A stretch of 64,000 nt of DNA from Synechococcus sp. RSCCF101 (GCF_008807075.1 NZ_CP035632.1:1798001-1862000); one strand, 5' to 3'. Shown: positions 46,156-56,379, numbered from the stretch's first letter. Notes: generated from the sequence alone by a model not told the origin. Translations and numbers: made by a program.

Positions 46156-48680
46156 ATGACCCTCCCTGCCGAGGCCGCCACGCCGCCTGCGGCGAGGGAC
46201 GCGCCGACCCTCTCCTGCCTGGTGATCTCACGCACCGCGGCTCTGCTGGAGCGCATGCTCGCCAGCCTGAGCCGGGCCCGGCTGCACTGGGGTGAGGCCG
46301 ACGAGGTGCTGCTGTCGTGGAATGGCAGCGAGGAGGAGCTGGAGGAACTGCTGCGCCGCCGGGAGGAGGCGGAGACCGGCGCGCCGACGCTGCGGGTGGC
46401 CCTGCGGGAGCCATATCACTTCGCCCGCAACATGAACCGGCTGGCGGAGCAGGCCCGCGGCGAGCTGCTGGTGCTGATCAACGACGACGTGGAGCTCGAC
46501 CCCGGCAGCCTCGACCGGGCGATCCACCTGCTGGAGACCCATCCGGAGATCGCCCTGCTGGGAGGCCGGCTGCGGGGCTCGGATGGCCGCCTCACCCATG
46601 CCGGCCTGCTCCTCTCACCGGGCGGCCTGCCCTACAACCGGCTGCGGCCGGATCAGCTGCCCGGCCTGATCGATGCCGAGGGGCTCGATGCGATGGAGTC
46701 GGGCCCGATCCCGGCCGTGACCGGCGCCCTGATGGTGCTGCCGCGGGAGGTGTTCCTCGGCATCCGCTTCCGGGAGAGCTTCCGGGTCTGCGGGGAGGAC
46801 ATCGACCTCTGCCTGCAGATCCAGCGTCAGCTGGGCCGGCCGGTGTACTACGCCTCGGATGTGTCGGGGGTGCACGACGAGAAGAGCACCCGCGGCGATG
46901 CCGTGGACCACTTCGACCTGCAGCGGCTGGCCGGGGAGATCAGCGCCAGCGGCGGCCTGGCGGCGCTGGCGGACACGAACCTGGCCCACTGGGCCGTGCA
47001 GGAGGGGCGTCTGTTCTTCGAGACGATCCAGCGGCTGCGCGGTGAGATCCGGGACCTGGAGGATCTCGTGAATCAGAAGCGGGATGCGATCACCGATCTC
47101 GGGCGCCAGCAGGAGGATGCCGCCGCCCGGCACCGCGATCAGCTCCGCGGCCTGCAGCTGAAGCTGAACGACGCCGAGCTGCGAGCCTCCCTGGCGCTGC
47201 GGGATCTGGAGGCCCTGCGCCAGAGCCGCACCTGGAAGGCCACCGCGCCGCTGCGCTCCCTGGCGGACAGCCTGCGGGCCGCGCCTCTGGAGGCCAGCGG
47301 CGATGGAGGGGCAGCCGGCGACAGCGATGCGGCGGCCCTGGCCGAATTGCCGCCCCTGAGCCGGATGGCCCCCGCCGGCGGGCCCGAGGCCGGATCGCCG
47401 GCCGATCCGGCCCAGCTGCATGTGGTGTTCGACAGCCTGATCCTGGGGCTGGCCAACCGGGCCAGCGTCTCGCGGGGGGGATCTACCGCTACGGCAGCCA
47501 GCTGATGCTGGCGCTGGTGCAGGGCGGCCACATCGGTCAGCTGCACCCCTACTGCCCCGACCCGCTGCTGGCCGGATCGGTGCGGGCGGAACTGGAGGCC
47601 CTGGAGGCGGCGAGCGGCCTGACCCTGGGCCAGCGGCCCGCCGGCGGGCCGGCGCCGCGGCTGCCGGATCCGGGCACACGCCTGAAACGGGTGCTCAAGC
47701 CCCTCTACCGCCGCCTGCTGGGCTCCGGACGGATGCGGGCCGTGGCCCAGCGCAACTTCGACAGCACCCTGGCCCGCTGCAGCCGGGCCAACACCGTGTT
47801 TCACACGCCGTTCCAGTCGGTGCCGCCGGAGGTGCGCCGCAGCGGCATCGGCTCGGTGGTGGTGACCGTGCACGACATGCTGCCGCGCATCCACCCGGAG
47901 TTCTTCACCGAGGAGACGATCCGCCACTTCAGCGAGATGATCGACCTGCTCCAAGCGGGCGATCACGTGATCTGCGTCTCGGAGTCGACGCGGCGCGACT
48001 TCCTGCGCTTCAACCGGGTGGTGCCGGAGAGCCATGTGCATGTGACGCCGCTGGCGGCCTCGCCGGAGCTGCGGCCCGTGCGCGATCCGGCCCGGCTGGA
48101 GAGCCACCGCCGGGCGCTGGCGATCCGGGAGGGGGAGCAGGTGATTCTGAGCCTCTGCACGCTGGAGCCCCGCAAGAACCTCACCACCCTGATCGACGCC
48201 TTTGAGGCGCTGCGGCAGAGCGGGACGGCAGAGGGCGTCCGCCTGGTGCTGGCGGGCTCGATGGGCTGGAAAACCACCGCCCTCACCGAACGGATCCGCA
48301 CCAGCAGCGAGTCGGAGGCGATCACCGTCACCGGTCACATCCCCGACGCCGATCTGGCGCTGCTCTACTCGTGCGCCGATGTGTTCGTGTACCCATCCCT
48401 CTACGAGGGCTTCGGGCTGCCGCCGCTGGAGGCGATGCAGTGCGGCACTCCCGTGATCGTGGGCGCCACCTCCTCGTTGCCGGAGGTGGTGGGGGAGGCG
48501 GCGCTGCTGGTGGATCCCCGCAGTGCCGGCGAGCTGAGCGCGGCCATGGCCCGGCTGCTGGGCTCGAGCGAGCAGCGCCGCCTGCTGGGCCAGCGGGCGC
48601 TGGAGCAGGCGGCCCGCTTCAGCTGGCAGCGCACCGCCGCGGACACCGCCGAGGTCTATGGCCGCACCCTCGCCGGCTGA
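46156..48680 (+). pseudogene. GT2 - coiled coil - GT4 fusion glycosyltransferase, frameshifted
   Basis: The first 435 residues contain a GT2 domain (LLVLINDDVELDPGSLDRA, ESGPIPAVTGALMVLP, RVCGEDIDLCLQIQ) and a coiled coil (about 290-380). The frame then breaks in the run of seven G at 47474-47480; with one more G it continues RGGIYRYGSQLMLALVQGG into a GT4 domain (VVTVHDMLPRIHPEFF, LSLCTLEPRKNLTTLI, YPSLYEGFGLPPLEAMQCG) to 48680, giving 841 residues. The second part could otherwise start at 47505 as a separate protein. The clean join argues for a fusion interrupted by one missing base. Confidence 0.87.
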
Positions 48681-49701
48681 GCCCGCCAGCGGCGCGCGCC
48701 TGGTGCTGGCCTACCGGCCGAGCGGGTTCCCCGAGCTCGGCGGCCTGCACCGGCTGGGCTGCGAGATCGTGCAGCGGGCCGGCCCCGATGGCAGCGCCAC
48801 CCTGATCGCCCGCGGCCAGAGCGGGGCGCCGCTGCCGGGCAGCCGGCCCACCCATCGGCTGCGGCAAGGCGACCGGCTGGTGGTGATCGGCTGCAACGTG
48901 GCCTGGGCCTACAGGCTGGTGCTGAGCCAGCGGCTGCGGCATCCGCGGCGCCCTGTGGCCTGGCTGCCGAGCTTCCATGACCCGGCCACCGTGCGCCACA
49001 GCCGCCGGGCCCGGCTGGCCCAGCTGGCTCTGAAGGTGCTGCAGCGGCTGGGGGTGACGGTGCACGTGCAGACCCCGCACGAGCAGCAGCTGCTGCAGGC
49101 GGGCCGCGGCGCCCACTGCCGCCTCTCCAGCCACGGCCTGCCGGCCGACGTGCGGCGGGGGCTGGAGCAGTGCCTGCAGCCGGCAGGGACCGCAAGCGGT
49201 GAGCGCTCGATCGATCTGCTCTTCGTGGGGCGGCCCACCCTGCAGAAGGGCTGGGGACGGTTCATCGCCCTGGCGCAGCGGAGCCGGCTGCGTTGCGGAG
49301 CGATTCTGCCCTCGCGGCCCGTCGGGCCGCTGGCGCCGCCGGCCGGCATGGCAGTGCTGCTGGCCCCGGAGCGGAGCCGCATCAGCCAGGAACTGGGCCG
49401 CAGCCGGCTGGTGCTGATCCCATCGGACTACGAATCCTTCGGCATCGCCCAGCTGGAGGCGATCGCCGCGGGCTGCGTGGTGCCGATCCTGGGGCACTGG
49501 CCCCTGTGGGAGGGATTCGAGGCGCTGCAGTGGCAGCAGCTGGATGATGCCGCCCTGCTGGCGGCCTGCGAGCGCCTGGCGGCCGACGAGCCGCGTCGTC
49601 GCGCCCTCGCACTGGCCCAGGCCCGCCACGTGCTCGATCAGCCCAGCGCCCGGGCTCCCTGGCTGCCGGGTCTGCTGCCGGCGGGGGGTGGGGCGCCATG
49701 A
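48658..49701 (+). CDS. GT4-like glycosyltransferase
   Basis: 347 residues. The C-terminal half has the GT4 donor fold: IDLLFVGRPTLQKGWGRFI, then LIPSDYESFGIAQLEAIAAGCVVPI with the E-x7-E-type motif. The N-terminal half is less conserved (LVVIGCNVAWAYRLVLSQ). It overlaps the preceding gene by 23 bp and the following gene by 4 bp, so it is in the same transcription unit. Sugar specificity unknown. Confidence 0.82.
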   Translation: MAAPSPAEPASGARLVLAYRPSGFPELGGLHRLGCEIVQRAGPDGSATLIARGQSGAPLPGSRPTHRLRQGDRLVVIGCNVAWAYRLVLSQRLRHPRRPVAWLPSFHDPATVRHSRRARLAQLALKVLQRLGVTVHVQTPHEQQLLQAGRGAHCRLSSHGLPADVRRGLEQCLQPAGTASGERSIDLLFVGRPTLQKGWGRFIALAQRSRLRCGAILPSRPVGPLAPPAGMAVLLAPERSRISQELGRSRLVLIPSDYESFGIAQLEAIAAGCVVPILGHWPLWEGFEALQWQQLDDAALLAACERLAADEPRRRALALAQARHVLDQPSARAPWLPGLLPAGGGAP

Positions 49702-50531
49702 GCGGGGAGGCGCTGGTGAGCGTGGTGGTGCCCTTCCGGGACCAGGAGGCCCTGCTGCCGCAGGCCTGCCGCTCGCTGCTGGCCCAGACGGAGCGGCGCT
49801 GGCGGGCGGTGCTCGTGAACGACGGCTCGCGGCCGGTGGCGCGGGCGGTGGCCGCCGGGTTCTGCCGGCAGGACCGGCGCTTTGTGCTGCTGGATGTGCC
49901 CGCCGAACGGCTGCCGCACGCGCCGGGCCCCTGGCTGGCCAGGAACCTGGGCATCGCCGCCTGCCGCACCGCCTGGATCGCCTTCCTCGATGCGGACGAT
50001 CTCTGGCACCCCGAGAAGCTGGAGCGGCAGCTGGCCCTGCATCAGCGGGGGAGCTGCGATCTCTCGATCACCGGCTACCACCGCTTCCGGGCCCGCGACC
50101 TGCGCATCCTCGAGACCCGCATCCCGCCGGCGGGGGTGCGCTTCAGCACGCTGCTGCGGGGCAACGTGCTGCCCCTCTCCAGCGTGATGGCCGCCCGGGA
50201 GCTGCTGGCGGAGGGCTTCCGGGCGGAGCGCCATGAGGATTACGGGCTGTGGCTGCGGCTGTTCGCCTCGGCCCGGCCGCCGCAGCTGGCCACCCTGGCC
50301 GAACCGCTGATGGCCTACCGCCTCCATCCCGATTCCCTCTCCGCCGCGCGGCTGCGCAGCGTGCGGGCGGTGGAGCGCCTGTTCCGGCCTCATCTGCCCT
50401 CGCGCCGGCAGCGGCTGCTGGCGCTCACCGCCTGGAGCGCCACCCGGCTGGCGAACGTGGCGGCGCGGGCCACCAGCCCCAGCCGGCCGCTGCCATCGCC
50501 GTTCCTGGACGTCGTGACGGGGCCGGCCTGA
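49698..50531 (+). CDS. GT2-family glycosyltransferase
   Basis: 277 residues. The GT-A fold is evident from VSVVVPFRDQEALLPQACRS, AVLVNDGSRP and the metal-binding IAFLDADDLWHPEKLE, followed by HEDYGLWLRLF, the usual acceptor-side ED motif. Length is typical for an inverting sugar transferase. The start overlaps the preceding stop (ATGA). Convergent with the next gene, 5 bp apart. Confidence 0.9.
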   Translation: MSGEALVSVVVPFRDQEALLPQACRSLLAQTERRWRAVLVNDGSRPVARAVAAGFCRQDRRFVLLDVPAERLPHAPGPWLARNLGIAACRTAWIAFLDADDLWHPEKLERQLALHQRGSCDLSITGYHRFRARDLRILETRIPPAGVRFSTLLRGNVLPLSSVMAARELLAEGFRAERHEDYGLWLRLFASARPPQLATLAEPLMAYRLHPDSLSAARLRSVRAVERLFRPHLPSRRQRLLALTAWSATRLANVAARATSPSRPLPSPFLDVVTGPA

Positions 50532-50536
50532 CCCGT

Positions 50537-51364
50537 TCAGGGCACCGGGCCTGCGGGGCCGCTGCCGAGGGGGCCGCTGCGCAGGGGGCCGGCCATGATC
50601 CGCTCCAGCAGGGCGATGGGCAGCAGCCGCAGGGGCAGGCGCAGGCCCACCTGGGCCAGCACGGCCCACCAGGGCAGCAGACCCTCCCGCAGGCAGGTGG
50701 CGAGGAAGCACAGCTCCCGGGCCGCGTAGCGCAGGCCATGGCGGCGGCGCAGGTGGGCCGCCCCCACCCGGGCATCCACCAGGGGCTCGGGCAGGTTGTC
50801 GAGGCAGGGGCCCCGGCGCAGCAGTCGCAGCCAGAGGTCGTAGTCCTCGAAGCCGGGCATGGCCCGGTAGTTGCCGGCGGCGAGCACGCGGGAGCGCCGC
50901 AGGATCACCGAGGGGTGGTTGAGCGGGTTGCGCCAGCGGCTGCGGCGGCGCAGCAGGGCCGGCCCCAGCGGCACCGGCCGCTGGGCGATCGGGGCCTCGG
51001 GGCTGCGGATGAACTCCGGCAGCGGCGCGCTCATGGCCGCCAGCTCGGGTCGGGCCAGCAGCTGGCTGAGCTGGCGGCGGGCCCGCTGCGGACGGCTGAT
51101 GTCGTCGGCATCGGCCCGCAGCACCCACTCGTGGGAGCAGGCCCGCAGGCCGCGGGCCAGCACCGGCCCCACCCCCTCCCCGCCGGGGCCCGGCACCCGC
51201 CGCAGGGGCAGGCCGGAGGCCTGCAGCAGGGCCAGCAGGGGTTCGGGCAGGGCCCCATCGCAGGCGATCACCACCTCGGCCGGCGCGGGCACCTGGCGGC
51301 GCAGGCTCTCCAGGGCCAGCCGCAGCACCGGCTCCGGCTCCCAGGGGGCCAGGGGCATGAGCAC
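50537..51364 (-). CDS. GT2-family glycosyltransferase (5' end probably frameshifted)
   Basis: 275 residues from a GTG, with WVLRADADDISRPQRAR (DxD), NPLNHPSVILRRS and FEDYDLWLRLL typical of GT2. The N-terminal strand of the family should precede this start: codons for PAYSVLMPLA continue upstream in frame, but the nearest ATG (51397-51399) is out of frame by one base across the run of seven G at 51390-51396. With one extra base it would begin MPPPPEPLPAYSVLM and be 287 residues. I therefore give the GTG start as the annotatable one and treat the 5' end as uncertain. Confidence 0.85.
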   Translation of the reverse strand: MLMPLAPWEPEPVLRLALESLRRQVPAPAEVVIACDGALPEPLLALLQASGLPLRRVPGPGGEGVGPVLARGLRACSHEWVLRADADDISRPQRARRQLSQLLARPELAAMSAPLPEFIRSPEAPIAQRPVPLGPALLRRRSRWRNPLNHPSVILRRSRVLAAGNYRAMPGFEDYDLWLRLLRRGPCLDNLPEPLVDARVGAAHLRRRHGLRYAARELCFLATCLREGLLPWWAVLAQVGLRLPLRLLPIALLERIMAGPLRSGPLGSGPAGPVP

Positions 51365-51409
51365 GCTGTAGGCGGGCAGGGGCTCCGGCGGGGGGGCATG
51401 GCGGTTCGC

Positions 51410-52294
51410 TCAGGCGGCCGCGCCTGGAGCCGGCCCCGGCAGGGGCGCCCGCAGGGCCCGCAGCAGCAGGCGGGCCTGCGTGCGCCGATCGGGCTCGAAG
51501 GCGAGCCAGCACCAGGGCTTGAGCAGCATCTTCAGCAGCTCCTTGGCCTTGAGATCCGCCGGGATGTGGGGCTGGCGCAGCAGCCAGCGCAGGTTGCGCA
51601 GGCTGTGGTAGTGGCGCAGGGGGCTGTAGAGCTGCATGCCGCAGGCCCGGCAGAGGGGGTTGGGATGGGGGCGGCCGAACTGCTGCTGCAGCGCCACCGC
51701 CCGACTCTGCAGCAGCACGAAACCGCGGGCCTGGGCGCGGAAGCACCAGTCGTGATCGAGGTAATCGATGAACAGCCCCTCATGCAGCGGCCCGAGCAGG
51801 GGCCAGTCGCGGGCGAGAAAGGTGGTGCCGGAGCTGATCAGATGGCGGGTGCAGTCGAGACCCTCGGCCTCCTGCCCGTAGGGCTGCCAGCGGCCATGGC
51901 GCTGCCGCCGCTGGGCATCGATCACCTGGGGCCCCACCAGCCAGCGCCCCTCGGGCCAGAGGCTCCAGGGCCGGCGCAGGGCCGCGAGCCCCCCGGGCGG
52001 CAGCGTGCTGTCCTGATCGAGCAGGGTGATCCAGCGGGCCCCCCGTTCCCGGGCGCGTTCCACGCCGCGGTTGAAGCCGCCGGCCAGGCCGCCCCGGTTG
52101 CCGTTCCAGAGGATCTCCAGCGCACCGAACCCCTCCGGCCCCTCCCCGGCCGGGCCCGTCGCCGCCGGGTCCAGCCGCTCCGCCAGAGCCGGCCGGGGAT
52201 TGTTGTCCACCAGCAGCACCAGCCCGGCGCCGCGGCGCAACCCCTGGAGCTGCTGCTCGAACGCCTGCGGCAGCGCGCCGAAGCAGGCGATCAC
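51410..52294 (-). CDS. GT2-family glycosyltransferase (rhamnosyltransferase-like)
   Basis: 294 residues from GTG 52292-52294 (VIACFGALPQAFEQQL). Motifs are LVLLVDNNPRP, ILWNGNRGGLAGGFNRGVE, WITLLDQDSTLPPG (DQD metal site) and IDYLDHDWCFRAQARG, matching the rhamnosyltransferase-like GT2 group (RfbF/WbbL type). It starts 20 bp after the ugd stop on the same strand. An upstream extension of the frame overlaps ugd and is not needed. Confidence 0.85.
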   Translation of the reverse strand: MIACFGALPQAFEQQLQGLRRGAGLVLLVDNNPRPALAERLDPAATGPAGEGPEGFGALEILWNGNRGGLAGGFNRGVERARERGARWITLLDQDSTLPPGGLAALRRPWSLWPEGRWLVGPQVIDAQRRQRHGRWQPYGQEAEGLDCTRHLISSGTTFLARDWPLLGPLHEGLFIDYLDHDWCFRAQARGFVLLQSRAVALQQQFGRPHPNPLCRACGMQLYSPLRHYHSLRNLRWLLRQPHIPADLKAKELLKMLLKPWCWLAFEPDRRTQARLLLRALRAPLPGPAPGAAA

Positions 52295-52314
52295 CAGGGC
52301 GTGGTGCGCGTCCC

Positions 52315-53778
52315 TCAGGGAGCGCTCTCCCCCTGGCCCACACGCCAGAGGCGCAGCCCGGCGGCCTGCACGGCGGCGGCATCGGCCACACCGCGGGCAT
52401 CGAACACCCAGGCCGGCTGGCGCATGCGGCTTGCCAGAGCCGCCCAGTCGAGCGCGCTGTAGGCCTGCCACTCGGTGAGGATCAGGGCTGCATCGGCGCC
52501 CGCCACCGCCTCCTCCGGGCTGGCGGCCGGCCACCAGGCCCCTTCGCCGCTGAGGGCCGCCGCACCGGGACCGCCGCCCGCGTCGGGCGGGGTTGGCTCC
52601 AGGCCCAGGTCGGCCGCCATGCGCTCGGCCGGCACCTTGAAATCGTGGATGGCCAGCTGGGCGCCCTCCTCCAGCAGGTCGCCGGCGATGCGGATTGCGG
52701 GCGATTCGCGCGTGTCGTTGGTGTCGGCCTTGAAGGCGAAGCCGAGGATCGCCAGGCGCTTGCCCGTCACCGTGCCGAAGAGCCGGTTCACCACCAGCCG
52801 GGCGATGCGGTGCTGCTGCCAGGTGTTGAGGGTCACCACCGCCTCCCAGTAGTGGGCCACCTCATCAAGGCCCTCGTGGCGGCAGAGGTAGACGAGGTTG
52901 AGGATGTCCTTCTGGAAGCAGCTGCCCCCGAAACCGGGGCCGGCCTTGAGGAACTTGGGGCCGATGCGGCTGTCGGTGCCGATGGCGCGCGCCACCTCCT
53001 GCACATCGGCGCCGCTGCTCTCGCAGAAGGCGGCGATGGCGTTGATCGAGCTGATGCGCTGGGCCAGGAAGGCGTTGGCGGTGAGCTTGGAGAGCTCGCT
53101 GCTCCACACGTTGGTGCGCAGGATGCGGTCGGGCGGCACCCAGGCGCCATAGAGGCCGGCGAGGGCCTCCACAGCGGCCGGATCCTCGCCGCCGATCAGC
53201 ACCCGATCGGGCTGCTCCAGATCGCTGATGGCCGTGCCCTCGGCCAGGAATTCGGGGTTGGAGAGCACCGAGAAGCTGGGGGTGGGCCCCTCGCTCTCTC
53301 GTTCGGCGGCGGCCAGGATCGCCCGGATCGCCTCGGCGGTGCGCACCGGCAGGGTGCTCTTCTCCACCACGATCGTGTGGCCCTGGGCGCAGCGGGCCAC
53401 CTGGCGGGCGCAGGCCTCCACCCAGCGCAGGTCGCTGGCCTGGCCGGCGCCGAGACCGCGAGTCTTGGTGGGGGTGTTCACCGAGATGAACACCATGTCG
53501 GCCTCCGCGATGGCCGCATCCACCGCAGTGCTGAAGCTGAGGTTGCGGCCGCGGGCCCGGCCCACCACCGCATCGAGGCCGGGCTCGTACACCGGCAGCC
53601 GGGAGAGGTCCGGGTCGTTCCAGGCGGCGATGCGGGCGGCGTTGAGGTCCACCACCGTGACCTGCACGTGGGGGCAGCGATCGGCGATCACCGCCATGGT
53701 TGGCCCGCCCACATAGCCGGCACCGATGCAGCAGATGCTGCGGATCGGGGTGGCCACGGCATTGGGGGCGTGATCCAT
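52315..53778 (-). CDS. ugd: UDP-glucose 6-dehydrogenase
   Basis: 487 residues, close to the eukaryotic-type UGDH in length and sequence. NAD site GAGYVGGPTMAVIA (about 19-32), central TVVVEKSTLPVRT-like region, and catalytic Cys in FGGSCFQKDILNLVYLC. It oxidises UDP-glucose to UDP-glucuronate, precursor of uronic acids. With the epimerase at 7.6-8.7 kb it can supply UDP-galacturonate as well. Begins the minus-strand group ugd-GT2-GT2. Confidence 0.96.
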   Translation of the reverse strand: MDHAPNAVATPIRSICCIGAGYVGGPTMAVIADRCPHVQVTVVDLNAARIAAWNDPDLSRLPVYEPGLDAVVGRARGRNLSFSTAVDAAIAEADMVFISVNTPTKTRGLGAGQASDLRWVEACARQVARCAQGHTIVVEKSTLPVRTAEAIRAILAAAERESEGPTPSFSVLSNPEFLAEGTAISDLEQPDRVLIGGEDPAAVEALAGLYGAWVPPDRILRTNVWSSELSKLTANAFLAQRISSINAIAAFCESSGADVQEVARAIGTDSRIGPKFLKAGPGFGGSCFQKDILNLVYLCRHEGLDEVAHYWEAVVTLNTWQQHRIARLVVNRLFGTVTGKRLAILGFAFKADTNDTRESPAIRIAGDLLEEGAQLAIHDFKVPAERMAADLGLEPTPPDAGGGPGAAALSGEGAWWPAASPEEAVAGADAALILTEWQAYSALDWAALASRMRQPAWVFDARGVADAAAVQAAGLRLWRVGQGESAP

Positions 53779-53809
53779 CGAACCGGTCCGTCCTGAGGCG
53801 TGAAGGACC

Positions 53810-55105
53810 TTACGCGAGCTTGGCTGTGCCGCCGCCTGCAGGCGGCTGGGTGGCCTGAATCCGGGCGATCGCCGCTGCGGCCTCCAGCAGCTGCTCGGGA
53901 TCCTCGCCGCGCAGATCCTTGAGGCGCACGCGGCCCGCTGCGGCCTCCTCCTCGCCGATCACCAGGGCCCAGCGGGCGCCGGAACGGTCGGCCCGGCGGA
54001 ACTGCTTGCCGAAAGCGGCGCCGGTGAGATCGAGCTCCACGCGGAGGCCTGCGGAGCGGGCCCGGCGGGCCAGCTGCAGGGCCCGGGCTTCGGCGGCCGC
54101 GCCGCGGCTGAGCACGCAGGCCTGGGGCGCGGAGGCCTCTACCGGCTGGGTCTGCTGCTGGCTGAGCAGCAGCAGCAGGCGCTCCATCCCCAGGGCCCAG
54201 CCGATGGCCGGGGTGGGCGGGCCACCCAGCTGCTCCACCAGGCCGTCGTAGCGGCCGCCACCGCAGACGGTCGCCTGGGCGCCGAGCTGATCGCTGGTGA
54301 TCTCGAAGGCGGTGTGGCTGTAGTAATCGAGCCCGCGCACGAGGCGGGGATTGAGGCGGAAGGGGATGGCCAACTCCTGCAGCAGGGCCTGCACCTGGCC
54401 GAAGCGGGCCGCACTCTCCAGCCCGAGGGCCTCCAGCAGGGTGGGAGCATCGGCGAGCAGGGCCTGGGTGGCGGGCACCTTGCTGTCGAGCACGCGCAGG
54501 GGATTGGTGTCGATGCGCTGGCGGGAGTCGGGATCGAGGGCCTCGGCCCGCTGGCGCAGCCAGGCCACCAGGGCCTGGCGGTAGGCCTGGCGATCCTCGG
54601 GAGCGCCGAGGCTGTTGATCTCGAGAGCCAGGCCCTGCACACCGAGGTCCTGCAGCAGATCCCAGGCGATGGCGATGGCTTCCGCGTCGCTGCGGGGCGA
54701 GGCCTGCCCCAGAAGCTCCAGGCCGATCTGATGGAACTGGCGCTGGCGGCCGGCCTGAGGCCGCTCGTAGCGGAACATCGGCCCGCTGTACCAGAGCCGC
54801 TGGGGCCCCTGGCTGAGCAGACCATGCTCGAGCGCCGCGCGCACCACCGAAGCGGTGCCCTCCGGCCGCAGGGTGCAGGAGCGTTCGCCGCGGTCGAGGA
54901 AGGTGTACATCTCCTTACCCACCACATCGGTGGCCTCACCGATGCCGCGCGCGAAGAGTTCGGTGACCTCCAGCAGAGGCGTGCGGATCTCCTGCACCAT
55001 GGCCCGGCGGAAATGGGCACGGGCGGTGGCTTCCACGTGCTGCCAGAGGGCCAGCGGCTCGGGCAGCAGATCCACCATGCCCCTGAGACTGCGAACCCGG
55101 CTCAC
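53810..55105 (-). CDS. hisS: Histidyl-tRNA synthetase
   Basis: 431-residue class II synthetase. Motif 2 is [19 protein letters not shown], the histidine-specific motifs are [15 protein letters not shown] and [14 protein letters not shown], and motif 3 is [14 protein letters not shown]. The C-terminal anticodon-binding domain begins near residue 335. Housekeeping gene marking the end of the polysaccharide cluster. Start ATG 55105. Confidence 0.97.
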   Translation of the reverse strand: MSRVRSLRGMVDLLPEPLALWQHVEATARAHFRRAMVQEIRTPLLEVTELFARGIGEATDVVGKEMYTFLDRGERSCTLRPEGTASVVRAALEHGLLSQGPQRLWYSGPMFRYERPQAGRQRQFHQIGLELLGQASPRSDAEAIAIAWDLLQDLGVQGLALEINSLGAPEDRQAYRQALVAWLRQRAEALDPDSRQRIDTNPLRVLDSKVPATQALLADAPTLLEALGLESAARFGQVQALLQELAIPFRLNPRLVRGLDYYSHTAFEITSDQLGAQATVCGGGRYDGLVEQLGGPPTPAIGWALGMERLLLLLSQQQTQPVEASAPQACVLSRGAAAEARALQLARRARSAGLRVELDLTGAAFGKQFRRADRSGARWALVIGEEEAAAGRVRLKDLRGEDPEQLLEAAAAIARIQATQPPAGGGTAKLA

Positions 55106-55165
55106 GTGCTCCCTGCGGCGAGGGCCCAGTGTGCCGGCCAGCCGGGCGGGCTCTGGTGGCCCGCT

Positions 55166-56296
55166 TCAGGCCATCAGGCTGAGCAGCGTTTTGGACGCGG
55201 CAGCGGCCTGGGCGAAGAGAGCGGATGCCGCTTGCTCGTTGGATTCGTTCGCCGCTGCATTCGCCTGCTTCACCGATTGCTGCAACAGGCGACGGTGCTG
55301 ATTCAGGGCCGCAGTGCGGGCTTTGGTCAGATCCTCAGCGCTGCCGCCGATCTCCTTGAGAAGATCCAGCAGGGAGAGGCTGAGGGAGGCAGCCTTGACC
55401 AGCCAGTTGAGGCATTCCGGATCCTGCCCCGCGTCGCGGGCCTGATTGGCGAGGGCCATGGCTGAACTGGTGGCGCGCACGTGCTGGTTCACCGCGGCCT
55501 GGCGGGTGCGTGCGGTGAGGCCCGGATCCAGCAGCAGGCCGCTCAGCTGGCGGCTGATGGGGGCAATCCGCGCCATCCAGGCAAAGGAGGTGGCTTGGTC
55601 GCTCGCCTCACGGGCGGCATTGGCCTGGGCCACGGCAAGCTTCTGGATGCGGTTGTAGCGGTTGCCAGCCGCCGCGAGGGCCTGGGTGCTGGCCTTGCTG
55701 TCGCTGAGCAGGGGCACCAGGCGCAGGGTGACCGACAGGGCCTGCTCGAGAGCAGCGAACTCGCGCAGTGGATCCTGCGCTTCAGCGGCGGCATCCGCTT
55801 CCGCCATGGCCAGGCCGATGCTGCGGCGGTGCAGGTGAACTGTTCGGTTCTGCAGTTGCTCCCGGGGGGACATCTCCTCGGCAGGAGCCGCCGCTTCGGC
55901 GGATGCGTCAGCTGCGTCCTCCGTTGACGCGTTCTCCTCAACGGTCTGATCGGTGTCGTCTTGCGGCAGCTCCTCCGGCCGAAGCTCCGGCACCTTGTCG
56001 AGCCACTGCGGCCGCAAGGGCACACGGGCGTGCACATCCGTGGCCGGAAGCAGCAGCTCAAAGGGGAGCAGGCGCGGGTCACCCTCGAGCACCTCGCTCG
56101 CCGGGCAGTTCATCACCCAGCCGTCGTCGGCGGTGGAGGGCTGGCCGAACAGGGCCACGGTGTCCACACCGGCTTCCGCGTCGTGGAAGAGCTTGAGAGC
56201 GCTGAGGGTGTCCAACTGGTTGGTTGCGCTTCCTTGTGACGTGGTCTCCGCCTGCGGAGCCGGCGTGCTGATGAAGTTGCGCAGCCAGCTCGGCAT
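55166..56296 (-). CDS. Hypothetical Ala-rich helical protein
   Basis: 376 residues, not recognised. Residues 1-100 look globular (LDTLSALKLFHDAEAGVDTVALFG, GWVMNCPASEVLEGD). Residues 100-145 are acidic and Ala-rich (DDTDQTVEENASTEDAADAS). The remainder is almost entirely alpha-helical with repeated heptad-like Ala/Gln/Leu patterns, without a signal peptide or membrane helix. The codon pattern and length suggest a real gene. It follows hisS on the same strand 60 bp away. Confidence 0.75.
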   Translation of the reverse strand: MPSWLRNFISTPAPQAETTSQGSATNQLDTLSALKLFHDAEAGVDTVALFGQPSTADDGWVMNCPASEVLEGDPRLLPFELLLPATDVHARVPLRPQWLDKVPELRPEELPQDDTDQTVEENASTEDAADASAEAAAPAEEMSPREQLQNRTVHLHRRSIGLAMAEADAAAEAQDPLREFAALEQALSVTLRLVPLLSDSKASTQALAAAGNRYNRIQKLAVAQANAAREASDQATSFAWMARIAPISRQLSGLLLDPGLTARTRQAAVNQHVRATSSAMALANQARDAGQDPECLNWLVKAASLSLSLLDLLKEIGGSAEDLTKARTAALNQHRRLLQQSVKQANAAANESNEQAASALFAQAAAASKTLLSLMA

Positions 56297-56379
56297 GAAC
56301 CCATTTCCGAATGGCCCGGGATCTTACGAGCGGTTCACAGTGGGGTCAAAACGTGCGGTGCCTGCGCGATCAGCGGGTC

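Noticed and set aside
47505-48680. Separate GT4 gene starting at ATG 47505
   Set aside because: GT4 sequence is recognisable upstream of that ATG in the same frame (RGGIYRYGSQLM) and joins the GT2 part if one G is added, so a split fusion is preferred.
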